Part shown: positions 36,824 through 44,332 of the stretch, piece by piece
Position numbering within the stretch: the first letter of the stretch is position 1
How the letters are laid out: every line of letters begins with the position of its first letter
Origin: CAXBNB01 sp040151475
Lineage (GTDB): Bacteria; Bacteroidota; Bacteroidia; Cytophagales; Cyclobacteriaceae
Assembly (NCBI RefSeq): GCF_040151475.1
Contig: NZ_JBDKWG010000094.1
Coordinates: 1 to 57,139 of the forward strand
Reading direction: 5' to 3'
DNA length: 57,139 nt
The notes under the pieces: model-generated
Database searches by the model: none
Told to the model about the DNA's origin: nothing
What the model saw: the letters and a program-made list of their open reading frames with translations, nothing else
Program-made: the position numbers and the translations under genes

Positions 36824-37999
36824 ATGGGCCATACAATTGTAGCATTAGTCAACAGAAGCAACCGGAAAAATAAGTCCGGCCGCTATAAAATTCAGATCCG
36901 GGTCACGCTTGACAGGAAATCAAAATATTTTTCACTCGATGAAAGCATTGAGTTGAAATATTGGTCCGGCAAATACAACAACTGGATTAAAGAAAACCAC
37001 TCTCATAATTTCAAAATCAATAAGCTAATCGCTACCAAGATAAATGCTATTGAAGGCTATATTTTCGATCAAAAGAATTTTGGGTGCAGCATAAGCCTTA
37101 AAGGTATCGAAGAGTTTTGGAATAGAAGGGGAGATAGAAATATACTCAACGACTATATAGATAACTACCTCCATGACAGAAAATTCAATAGCCTTAACAC
37201 TGTTAAAAAATATAAGACTCTACAGAAGCACCTTAGCAACTTCAATCCAAAAATTCCCATGAACTCCGTAAATGAAGCCCTCCTTCAGGAATTTGGGAAA
37301 TACCTTACTGGGCTTGGATTGGCTGGAGCCACTGTGTTGAAGTATTTCGATCCATTAAAGAAGATATGCCGCAATGCAGTGAAGAAAGGATACATGATCC
37401 GTGACCCTTTTTATGAAGTTGTCCTGGGAATAGAAAAATCCAAACCACATAGGGAGTATCTGGAATTGGTAGAAATTAATTTTATTAAAAATGTGCAGCT
37501 CCCTACAGAACGGCCAGCACTTGCTAATGCCAGAAAACATTTCCTTTTTTGTTTTTATGCCGGTATATATTATTCTGATTTAAGAAAGCTCAAATGGGAC
37601 GAAATAATAAACAGTAGTGAGGGCTATATGATAGAAGGAACACGACATAAAAACGGTGAACAATTTTATTCTCCTATATATGAATTTACTCATGCCATTG
37701 AAATTATTGAAATGCAAAAAGGCTTAGATATGGTCTATGTATTCCCCGATCTCATTAGCGAACAAAAATATAATTACCACCTGAAACAGATTGCCAGGCT
37801 TGCTGGCATTGAGAAAAACCTTACTAATCGACTGGCCAGGCATTCATTTTCCCAATATTGGCAAGGGGAAAAGGGTATCCCTGTACATTTTGTTCAAAAA
37901 ATGATGGGCCATACCGATATAGCCACTACAAAAAGTTACTACGACACTACTCCGGATGAAATAATCCAGGCAATAAAAACATTAGCCTTTAAGAAATAA
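36824..37999 (+). CDS. Tyrosine recombinase (integrase) of the island
   Basis: 391 residues from the ATG. An N-terminal Arm-type DNA-binding segment (about 1-95) and a core-binding domain (about 105-200) precede the catalytic domain. Catalytic residues in place are R254 (YYSDLRKLKW), K276 (RHKNGEQ), R339 (RLARHSF), H363 (MMGHTDIATT) and nucleophile Y372 (KSYYDTT). In the HxxR box the first histidine is replaced by R336. An upstream TTG (36815) lies in the promoter and is rejected. It lies directly inside attL, the usual position for an island integrase. Its last 59 codons occur again at 39431-39607. Confidence 0.95.
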   Translation: MGHTIVALVNRSNRKNKSGRYKIQIRVTLDRKSKYFSLDESIELKYWSGKYNNWIKENHSHNFKINKLIATKINAIEGYIFDQKNFGCSISLKGIEEFWNRRGDRNILNDYIDNYLHDRKFNSLNTVKKYKTLQKHLSNFNPKIPMNSVNEALLQEFGKYLTGLGLAGATVLKYFDPLKKICRNAVKKGYMIRDPFYEVVLGIEKSKPHREYLELVEINFIKNVQLPTERPALANARKHFLFCFYAGIYYSDLRKLKWDEIINSSEGYMIEGTRHKNGEQFYSPIYEFTHAIEIIEMQKGLDMVYVFPDLISEQKYNYHLKQIARLAGIEKNLTNRLARHSFSQYWQGEKGIPVHFVQKMMGHTDIATTKSYYDTTPDEIIQAIKTLAFKK

Positions 38000-38072
38000 A
38001 CCTTACCAACTCTTAACCAGGGATATCAATGCCAGGGTTGAAAAATTTGACTTCAGAAAGCTGGGCTTATAG
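37819..38072 (+). repeat. Direct repeat A, copy 1: integrase 3' end and downstream flank
   Basis: 254 bp repeated at 39427-39680. The coding part (181 bp) differs at two positions only, and both changes are synonymous glycine codons. The following 73 noncoding bases differ at about 12 positions. The pattern suggests two once-functional integrase ends rather than a fresh duplication. Confidence 0.93.
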
Positions 38073-38523
38073 AAAAGATAGAATGGTTTGGGATACATCC
38101 CAAATTGAGCCTTTTAAAAAAGGCACTATGGTTGTGGCAATGTGGTGTAGCTGTTTGCTGTTACTTTAGCAGTCAAACAATTTGCTTATTATAGGTTCAA
38201 GGTTAGAACCTATACCATGTCTAGCTTGGTAGAGACAAGCCTTACTGATATCAGGGTTTTCTCAAAGTTTGTCAAAATGGATTAGGATTGGTGAAGGACA
38301 GGAAGTGATTGAGAGAATTGAACTCCAGGAGTGCCAGGCTCTTCGTAAATGTGACATTACTCTATATATCTAAATTATGTCGCATAAATGAAACATAATC
38401 AGTAATATATGTGTTAAACTGTACTATCCTTATAAAACCATTGCATTATTAAAAGAGAGGTATTATGTTTACAGTTGGATAAAATTTGTTTGCTTGAACC
38501 ACGAATACAACCGCCAATATACT
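38073..38523. other. Hairpin-rich noncoding region behind the integrase
   Basis: About 450 bp without a gene. The first half contains five consecutive inverted repeats: TTTGGGAT/ATCCCAAA at 38087-38104, GCCTTTT/AAAAGGC at 38109-38124, TGTTTGCTG paired with CAGtCAAACA at 38152-38179, TATAGGTTC/GAACCTATA at 38190-38214, and GCTTG/CAAGC at 38224-38240. None has the T-run of a simple terminator except weakly the second. The second half (38250-38523) shows nothing beyond the presumed promoter of the toxin-pair operon. Confidence 0.6.
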
Positions 38524-38985
38524 ATGGAATGTCTATCACCAAAGTCTGAAATTAGCAATACTTTTTCTGCTGTTAGAGAATTTTCATTTAGAGAGAAAAA
38601 ACGTACTTATGATGAAGAGCGAATAAATTTAATATTGGATGCAATATTAGAATTTAAATCGTCATTATCTGAAAAAACGAACAAACTAAATGATCTCAAT
38701 GAAAATATTGAGAAACTCACTTGGGAAAATGATTTGGATGATGAATGTTTAATGCTCTTAAATGACTTAATTTCCTCAGCCAAAGACCTCCATTCCTCAT
38801 TAATAAGGCAATATGTTGGGATGAAAGAATTTAGAGCGAAGGGTATTGCAAAGGATGAAATCAAAGATTTCAAAAACTCAATAGACGACTTGAAAGAAAC
38901 ATACACAGATTTGGAATCTGCATTCTTTTTTCTTCCGAAAATGCCAGAATTTATTGAAACTACCAAAGAATTTGCCCTTGTCTAA
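38524..38985 (+). CDS. Putative antitoxin of a RelE-like pair (coiled-coil protein)
   Basis: 153 residues from ATG; an in-frame TTG at 38494 would add ten. The protein is charged and helical, with heptad-like stretches (SEKTNKLNDLNENIEKLTWEN, KDFKNSIDDLKETYTDLESA). I see no clear helix-turn-helix. Its stop overlaps the start of the next gene as TAATG, the usual coupling of toxin and antitoxin genes, with this gene first. No family is recognised, so the antitoxin role rests on position and size. Confidence 0.6.
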   Translation: MECLSPKSEISNTFSAVREFSFREKKRTYDEERINLILDAILEFKSSLSEKTNKLNDLNENIEKLTWENDLDDECLMLLNDLISSAKDLHSSLIRQYVGMKEFRAKGIAKDEIKDFKNSIDDLKETYTDLESAFFFLPKMPEFIETTKEFALV

Positions 38986-39395
38986 TGGATATTTACTGCA
39001 TTGAAGAATTCAAAAAAGAATTCGAGCAGCTTATCTCCAAAAAAAATTACCGATCTCTTACAAAAGATATAATTGAATACTTCTTTGATAAGAATATTGA
39101 TGGGTTAAAATCAGGCACCAGGTTAAATAACAATGATGAAACACCCTATATTAAAAAGAGGATAGGAGGTCGGGGAGGTTTTCGATTGTACTTTCTCCTC
39201 ATTATTAGGAAAGAGTCCCTATATCTCTTATTTGTTCATCCGAAAACTGGGCCTGATGGGTCTCAAAATATTACTGATGAAGCAAAAGCCAAACTTTATA
39301 AAAGAGTATTGGAATGTATTAAATCTAATTTTCTTTATCGACTGGAAGTTGAAGGCAATAAATTGAAATTTGTTGATTGTAAGGTGAAACCATGA
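38985..39395 (+). CDS. RelE/HigB-like toxin (putative mRNA interferase)
   Basis: 136 residues. The segment FKKEFEQLISKKNY, then a basic central part IKKRIGGRGGFRLYFLLIIRKESLYLLFVHPKTG, then a C-terminal helix DEAKAKLYKRVLECIKSN follow the RelE-superfamily order of helices and beta sheet. GRGGFRLYFLL is like the third strand of RelE/HigB toxins, where basic residues contact the ribosome. Length is larger than RelE itself (about 95). Coupled to the upstream gene by TAATG. The toxin assignment is by pattern. Confidence 0.65.
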   Translation: MDIYCIEEFKKEFEQLISKKNYRSLTKDIIEYFFDKNIDGLKSGTRLNNNDETPYIKKRIGGRGGFRLYFLLIIRKESLYLLFVHPKTGPDGSQNITDEAKAKLYKRVLECIKSNFLYRLEVEGNKLKFVDCKVKP

Positions 39396-39607
39396 CGATT
39401 TTAGCAGATCAGTCCCTTTTGAAACTCCTTACTAATCGACTGGCCAGGCATTCATTTTCCCAATATTGGCAAGGGGAAAAGGGAATCCCTGTACATTTTG
39501 TTCAAAAAATGATGGGACATACCGATATAGCCACTACAAAAAGTTACTACGACACTACTCCGGATGAAATAATCCAGGCAATAAAAACATTAGCCTTTAA
39601 GAAATAA
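39392..39607 (+). pseudogene. Fragment of an integrase gene (C-terminal 59 codons), coupled to the toxin gene
   Basis: A 71-codon frame whose ATG overlaps the toxin stop as ATGA. Codons 1-12 are unique (MTILADQSLLKL), and the rest (LTNRLARHSFSQYW to the end) is identical in protein to the integrase C-terminus, including the box II arginine, the histidine and the tyrosine. The rest of the catalytic domain is missing, so it cannot recombine alone. The upstream 12 codons look like a junction artefact, but the frame is open and starts at a coupled ATG, so a short peptide may be made. Confidence 0.85.
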
Positions 39608-39680
39608 CCCTTACCAGCTGTCAACCAGGGATATCAATGCCAGGGTAGAACGGTTTGACTTCAGAGAGCTAGGGCTATAA
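39427..39680 (+). repeat. Direct repeat A, copy 2
   Basis: Second copy of 37819-38072 at a constant offset of 1608 bp. The two copies enclose the toxin pair and the hairpin-rich region, about 1.35 kb. Confidence 0.93.
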
Positions 39681-39859
39681 TAAAACTACCAACTCCAAAA
39701 TGATAGGTGCAGCCATTTTATACTGTGGCACATCTGCCTCGATATTCTACAGACACCTTCACCTGATGATAGGTACAGCCTTTTTAGAAACTGCCCCAAA
39801 ACCACAAAATTTTGAGCTAACTTAAATAATATTGTATTCAGCGAACTAGGAATTTCAGT
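39681..39859. repeat. Noncoding spacer with a 14-bp direct repeat
   Basis: TGATAGGTGCAGCC at 39701-39714 recurs as TGATAGGTACAGCC at 39767-39780 (13 of 14 identical, 66 bp apart). It may be a recombinase or regulator binding pair in front of the gene at 39860. No gene is seen. Confidence 0.5.
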
Positions 39860-40645
39860 ATGGCCAGAATAAAAAAAATTTCCGTTAGACATTTTTTAAA
39901 CAAACGGTTACCACCACAAAAATTTGATAATAATGTTTTGAGGTACCCACTGTATATAAGGTTACGATACAATAATAAACCAGTAGAAGTTAGAAGCATA
40001 TTAGCATCTATTTCATGGCATTTGGATTCTCAAGATCACAAAATTTATAGTTTTTATTCAGAGGTTGATTTTTGGGATAAAGGGTATTTCACCGAAGAGG
40101 AATTTGATAATCTATCAGAGCGTCTAAAAACAAACCTCCAAAAGGAAATTTCGGGGTGCGAATGGCTCTTTTATCATTATCTAAATAAAAATATCAATAT
40201 ACTGGATTATGATACGAAGCGAATTTTGGAGATTTTCCTTAGACCTACATTTTTAGCACTTGAAGATTATTTAAAAATACTGCTTGCTTCAACATTAAAT
40301 GAGACAATTTATAAACCATTTTCGTCTTGGCTAATAGCACCTAAAATTGAGTTTTCGAAAGTTTTCATGATGCTTAAACAAATATCCAATGATGGTATAA
40401 ATAGTACAAATTTTTATCGGAAGATAATTAAGCCCTATGAGGAACATAATATCTTATTAGAAGATGTTTATGAGAATTTCACAAAAAGAAATCTGTCCTT
40501 ATTATATGAATGTATGTTCAAAGATGATTCAAATATTCACCAGCATATTGATGCTAATTACGCTAAATTGACCGCTCAACAATACAGAACAATTCTGAAA
40601 TTAACAGGTGATTTTTACTACCGGCAGTTGGGTTTTATGTTATAG
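39860..40645 (+). CDS. Hypothetical protein with an integrase-Arm-like N-terminus
   Basis: 261 residues. Residues 1-100 (IKKISVRHFLNKRL, YPLYIRLRYNNKPVEVRSI) resemble the Arm-binding beta sheet of Bacteroidota integrases, which have YxxYIRxxxNxK patterns. The remainder is charged and helical, with no catalytic tyrosine domain. It may bind att-arm sites or control integrase, but I do not recognise the family. It starts 180 bp behind the duplicated integrase end. Confidence 0.6.
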   Translation: MARIKKISVRHFLNKRLPPQKFDNNVLRYPLYIRLRYNNKPVEVRSILASISWHLDSQDHKIYSFYSEVDFWDKGYFTEEEFDNLSERLKTNLQKEISGCEWLFYHYLNKNINILDYDTKRILEIFLRPTFLALEDYLKILLASTLNETIYKPFSSWLIAPKIEFSKVFMMLKQISNDGINSTNFYRKIIKPYEEHNILLEDVYENFTKRNLSLLYECMFKDDSNIHQHIDANYAKLTAQQYRTILKLTGDFYYRQLGFML

Positions 40646-40703
40646 TTCAATGTAATAAACAAATTAATTTCACGAAATATTTCAGGATTCGTTAAAAAGT
40701 GTT

Positions 40704-40711
40704 TAAATTTG
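40704..40711 (+). promoter_or_regulatory. -7 box (TAAATTTG) upstream of the excisionase-like gene
   Basis: A perfect TAnnTTTG match 29 bp before the ATG at 40741. No clear TTTG box lies 19-21 bp upstream, so this is a partial promoter only. Confidence 0.4.
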
Positions 40712-40740
40712 AATTATGCTAATCAAAAAACATATTTCGA

Positions 40741-41028
40741 ATGGAAACTATCATATCCAACAAGTCGGTTGAAGAATTACCTCTAAAGGAAGAGCTCAGA
40801 CAACTAAAAAATAACCAAGAAAGAATTCTTGGAGCTTTAGAGTCTTATAAAATCATCCAGCCTCCAGAATATTTCACTGTATCTGAATTTATGGAGAAAG
40901 CAATGATGGGCAGATGGAAGTTCAATCAGTTAAGAAGCAACAATACGATAAAAGTAATTCAACGAGGTAAAAAACTTTTCGTACCTGCAACTGAAGTGCG
41001 TAGATACTTCGAAGGAGAAATGGAATAA
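40741..41028 (+). CDS. Excisionase-like helix-turn-helix DNA-binding protein
   Basis: 95 residues. After a charged coiled N-terminus (KEELRQLKNNQERILGAL), residues 45-92 form a small winged HTH: YFTVSEFMEKAMMGRWKFNQLRSNNTIKVIQRGKKLFVPATEVRRYFEG. This is the MerR/Xis-type HTH_17 pattern used by recombination directionality factors, and it is a common gene next to DUF3987 genes on Bacteroidota elements. It probably controls excision of the island; a repressor role is an alternative. It is followed within its stop codon by a strong terminator. Confidence 0.78.
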   Translation: METIISNKSVEELPLKEELRQLKNNQERILGALESYKIIQPPEYFTVSEFMEKAMMGRWKFNQLRSNNTIKVIQRGKKLFVPATEVRRYFEGEME

Positions 41029-41061
41029 AAAAGGGCACATCCTGCAAGATGTGCCCTTTTT
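41027..41061 (+). terminator. Intrinsic terminator behind the excisionase-like gene
   Basis: Stem GGGCACATC (41033-41041) with GATGTGCCC (41048-41056), loop CTGCAA, and a flanking A-tract pairing with TTTTT at 41057-41061. It begins inside the stop codon of the gene, so it should terminate or attenuate transcription. The next gene starts 45 bp later with no clear promoter between. Confidence 0.88.
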
Positions 41062-41105
41062 CAATTAAGCAAATAATTATTTTTTACACTTTAAATCATA
41101 TAAAG

Positions 41106-41522
41106 ATGAACAAATCTAAGGAAAAACTGTACCCCATCAAAATTGATGGCTTGAACTCAATTGAGGATCGTGAATATTTCCACGATCACCTGCTTAAAGC
41201 ATCCGATATACTCACCGATCGCATGAAAAATGACCATCGTCAGGAGTATCTGGAGGCTATCTACTTTCTAAATGAAATCCAGGAATCTTTTAGTCCTCAC
41301 AATGAAGACTTACCTGATATAGTGCTGGAGGATGTAAAATCTGCCTGGGATTTACAACTTTATAACAGGGGCCTCACTACTGCTATAAGCTTCATAATTG
41401 GGACAAATCAGGGAGAAGACAAGGTAGATGTCTATGATACAATTTACTGCCTTAGCAAGCTGAACAGAGCTATTGCCTTCACCTGGGAAGTATTCAATAA
41501 TCCAAAACGAATCAGTGCCTAA
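41106..41522 (+). CDS. Hypothetical protein of the island (138 aa)
   Basis: 138 residues starting at the ATG at 41106. The frame could open further upstream, but that ATG would lie inside the terminator hairpin, so I reject it. A charged helical protein (EDREYFHDHLLKASDILTDRMKNDHRQEYLEAIYFLNEI) without signal peptide or membrane helix. I do not recognise it. It is enclosed by two hairpins with T-runs, one on each side. Confidence 0.6.
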   Translation: MNKSKEKLYPIKIDGLNSIEDREYFHDHLLKASDILTDRMKNDHRQEYLEAIYFLNEIQESFSPHNEDLPDIVLEDVKSAWDLQLYNRGLTTAISFIIGTNQGEDKVDVYDTIYCLSKLNRAIAFTWEVFNNPKRISA

Positions 41523-41534
41523 CACTGAAAGTAT

Positions 41535-41570
41535 ATGCCCCTTGCCAATGCCGGCAGGGGCATTTTTTTT
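41535..41570 (+). terminator. Intrinsic terminator/attenuator before the DUF3987 gene
   Basis: ATGCCCCT(T)GCC (41535-41546) pairs with GGCAGGGGCAT (41553-41563), with one bulge, followed by eight T. The start codon of the next gene is at 41580, 9 bp after the T-run. This leaves no room for a promoter, so expression must come from readthrough or antitermination. Confidence 0.88.
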
Positions 41571-41579
41571 AAAAAACAC

Positions 41580-42953
41580 ATGAGCACTCTTGAACAGATA
41601 TTAGCGGAGCAGAAAAACAAGCTAGCCACTGCAAGCAATGGAGAGTTAAATGAAGAATTAAACAAAAGAGAACGATCTAACTTGATTTTTCCCCTTGATG
41701 CTTTTCATCCTAAAATTAAGCCCTTTATTGAAGTTCTTGTGAATGAATTCGATATACCCAGATCATTTATTGGCCTGTGCTTATTGAGTGTTTACAGTAC
41801 ATCAATAGGTGCATCTTATCGAGTTGTATCTAAAATTGGAAATCCTATCTCCCTTGCTATTTGGGCATGTATGGAGGGGATATCAAGCAGTGGCAAATCT
41901 TACGCAATTGACGTAATTTCAGATCCGCTATATCAAATTCAAAAACTATATGACCAGGAATGGGAAAACGGTCAGGAAGCTGAAGAAAGAGTGAATCAAG
42001 AACTGAAAACTGTAGTGTATAGAGATTCACATATATCCACACTTGTAAGGTATGTCATGCCCGACAATCCCAAAGGGGTAGTAAAACATAGTGACGAAAT
42101 AATGGAATGGCTGAATGGTATGAACCAACTAAGCCGGAAAGAAGGTACTGATGAACAGTTTTGGCTTAGTACGTGGAGCGGCCGTGCATACAGTGGCATC
42201 AGGTCTCGAAAAGACAAATTTGTACTACCAAGCCCATTTGTAAATGTAATAGGTGGAATTCAACCAACCATTACCTATAAGCTGTTTGCAAAAGACCGGG
42301 ATACTACAGGCTTTATTTTTCGATTACTCTTTGCGGTTCCTGAGGAAGTAAGGGTTGCCAGTCCTAACCTCAATTATACCATGCCAGATGAACTTATGAA
42401 AATACATGCTAAATGTATTCATAGTTTATACACCGGACTGCCAGTTTATGAGAGCTACGAAGAGCCAAAGATATGCAAACTGGATTCTAATGCTATCAGA
42501 GAGTTCAATGAGTGGATCAAAATAAAAACACACAAAATCAATAGAATGGAAGATATCAGGGATAAAGAAATTCATTCTGGTGTATTGGGTAAGGTAAAAG
42601 AATACGCACTTAGGTTTTCAGCTATATTAACACTGGTTGACAGAACTTTCGAACACCAGGATTATGATGACGAAGTGAATGTTCCGCAACACGTTATGAA
42701 CAGAGCTCTCAGAATGGCTGATTACTTCTATGAGTCTGCTATTGCAGTGTATGACAGGGTCAATACTACAATGACGGCACCAGTGGAAGTACTAAGAGTG
42801 GCAGCAATGATGAGATTAGGTTATAGTCAGTACAAAATAACAGAGATAGAGTATAATGGCTCAAAAGAGAGGGCTGATTACCTTAAAATGAATAGGAAAA
42901 TTAAAAAATGGATTAAAGACTATCCTAAAGTGTTTAATGCAGTACCTAAATAG
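41580..42953 (+). CDS. DUF3987 primase/helicase-like ATPase
   Basis: 457 residues. The start at 41580 is preferred to an ATG 15 codons upstream because that one lies in the terminator stem. LIFPLDAFHPKIKPFIEVLVNEFDIPRSFIGLCLLSVYSTSIG is the DUF3987 N-terminal pattern, and GISSSGKS at residues 100-107 is a Walker A (GxxxxGKS). Acidic residues in VVKHSDEIMEWL (near 168) may be Walker B. DUF3987 proteins occur on mobilisable elements, plasmids and phage-like elements and are regarded as replication-related ATPases. Its position before the GTCTCA array fits an initiator role, but this is inferred. Confidence 0.82.
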   Translation: MSTLEQILAEQKNKLATASNGELNEELNKRERSNLIFPLDAFHPKIKPFIEVLVNEFDIPRSFIGLCLLSVYSTSIGASYRVVSKIGNPISLAIWACMEGISSSGKSYAIDVISDPLYQIQKLYDQEWENGQEAEERVNQELKTVVYRDSHISTLVRYVMPDNPKGVVKHSDEIMEWLNGMNQLSRKEGTDEQFWLSTWSGRAYSGIRSRKDKFVLPSPFVNVIGGIQPTITYKLFAKDRDTTGFIFRLLFAVPEEVRVASPNLNYTMPDELMKIHAKCIHSLYTGLPVYESYEEPKICKLDSNAIREFNEWIKIKTHKINRMEDIRDKEIHSGVLGKVKEYALRFSAILTLVDRTFEHQDYDDEVNVPQHVMNRALRMADYFYESAIAVYDRVNTTMTAPVEVLRVAAMMRLGYSQYKITEIEYNGSKERADYLKMNRKIKKWIKDYPKVFNAVPK

Positions 42954-42965
42954 TAAAACTATGAA

Positions 42966-43292
42966 TGAGACAAATTTATATTTAAACAATATCATAAAAT
43001 GTGCCTTAAATGGCTTTAAAGCCACATTAATGACAATAAATGTTGTCTCATTTCTGTCTCATTTATTTTTTAACTATTTGATTATCAAATACATAAAGTG
43101 TATCATTTGTCTCACTATAATGAGACAAAACCGTCTCATTATAGTGAGACAAATTTATTTTGTATAATGCTGTATTTCAGCATGTTAAATAATTAGTGAG
43201 ACAGAAATGAGACATCATAAAACCATGAATAAATGCTTGTATAGTACGTATATGCACTTTTTAAGAGATTTAGGCAATAGTTTTTTGTCTCA
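42966..43292. other. Array of ten GTCTCA/TGAGAC motifs, candidate iteron origin or operator
   Basis: Hexamers GTCTCA or its complement TGAGAC start at 42966, 43045, 43056, 43109, 43121, 43133, 43145, 43197, 43208 and 43287. Most extend to TTTGTCTCA/TGAGACAAA. Starts inside clusters are 11-12 bp apart, one helical turn. Four of them (43109-43150) build a perfect palindrome with 21-bp arms (43107-43127 and 43133-43153) about a 5-base centre. A hairpin ATGCTG/CAGCAT lies at 43167-43183. The region is very AT-rich and has no gene. Such arrays are typical of replication origins with iterons or of multi-site operators. Confidence 0.7.
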
Positions 43293-43311
43293 CTTAATAA
43301 AATATTAAAAA

Positions 43312-43911
43312 ATGAAAAAACACCTTAATAATATCCTCCGGAGTTTGGACACAAAACGATCCATATTGGAAAATGTAGTTCGTTGCTATCCTACTGCCGG
43401 CATGAAAAAACCAGAGCTTGTAAAGTCTGAATTGGATGCAAGAAAAGTAATCCTTGCGGATCTGTGCTTGTTGCAAAGCGAAGTTTGCGGGCTCCTTCAT
43501 ATCATCGAAATGGTGAAGGCTGATTGTGTTGCAGAACTAAATGGTACCTACTACGGGGATCGTACTGCACCATATATTAAACCCGGTATGGTTTATCAAT
43601 CTGAAAAGGACAACCCATACACCAAGATACTATGGCGTAAGAAGCGAGGGTATTTTGATATGTCGATCCATCTCAGAGATTATATTGAGCGGTTCACCTC
43701 ACCAGACATTTTAACAGAAAGTTTTTCTGTACCAGTCTCAGGTAAACCGGGATCCGGCAGCTGCTATGCATATAGTCAAAGTCATAGCAATGAAAAAATC
43801 GAACTTCCTAAAGTGTCTGTATTGGAACTCTACGATCTCACTATTGAACGCCTGATCCACCTGGCCGAATCAAAAGGCAATTTGGCTGAAATTATTAGAC
43901 TGGTTGAATAA
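43312..43911 (+). CDS. Hypothetical protein downstream of the GTCTCA array (199 aa)
   Basis: 199 residues. The N-terminal half is helical and basic (KKHLNNILRSLDTKRSILENVVRCYP, VKSELDARKVILADLCLLQSEVCGLLHIIE). The C-terminal part carries a glycine-rich SGKPGSGSCYAYSQS segment. No family recognised. The last GTCTCA copy lies 20 bp ahead of the start codon, so a protein bound there could regulate it. The position next to a putative origin would fit a replication or partition role. Confidence 0.6.
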   Translation: MKKHLNNILRSLDTKRSILENVVRCYPTAGMKKPELVKSELDARKVILADLCLLQSEVCGLLHIIEMVKADCVAELNGTYYGDRTAPYIKPGMVYQSEKDNPYTKILWRKKRGYFDMSIHLRDYIERFTSPDILTESFSVPVSGKPGSGSCYAYSQSHSNEKIELPKVSVLELYDLTIERLIHLAESKGNLAEIIRLVE

Positions 43912-43960
43912 TGCATTGAATTCGGTAGTAAACCAATTGATCATTAAAAATTGAAATGAT

Positions 43961-44332
43961 ATGAAAATATTTAAATTAATCAAAAGCCGAACATTGAAAG
44001 CTTGGAAAGTAATTTCTAATAAAGATCAAACACCTACTTTTGAAAACCAACCTCCAAAATACCCTTACCCTAAACTAGATTACGATCCGTTTACCGTTGA
44101 AAATTATGATTTCACTCTGACTGAAGGAGACTACACAAAGGAAAAACTGGCAGGAATTTTAAAAAGGCATGTCCAATCGGTATCAAATGATTTTAAAGAG
44201 TTCTGTAAAAAATATCCCTGCTATATAAAACTCGGAAAAAGACCTGTACCCCGTTCAATTGTAGCACTATTCTTTCAACATATAGGCTACACTGTTAGGT
44301 ATCCCGAATCTGCTTTAAAAAAGAATCAATAA
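43961..44332 (+). CDS. Hypothetical protein of the island (123 aa)
   Basis: 123 residues with basic ends. The middle is proline/tyrosine rich (YPYPKLDYDPFTVENYDFTLTEGDY), and the C-terminal half KEKLAGILKRHVQSVSNDFKEFCKKYP with RPVPRSIVALFFQHIGY is compact and positively charged. No family recognised. Its stop codon lies within the first of four 10-bp tandem repeats (44321-44360). Confidence 0.55.
   Translation: MKIFKLIKSRTLKAWKVISNKDQTPTFENQPPKYPYPKLDYDPFTVENYDFTLTEGDYTKEKLAGILKRHVQSVSNDFKEFCKKYPCYIKLGKRPVPRSIVALFFQHIGYTVRYPESALKKNQ

Noticed and set aside
41049..41105. Earlier ATG for the 138-aa island protein
   Set aside because: It lies inside the terminator stem, and the residues it would add are stem-derived and low in complexity.
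42966..43292. CRISPR array
   Set aside because: The repeated unit is a 6-9-bp motif in both orientations with 11-12-bp phase, without spacers of constant length and without cas genes.
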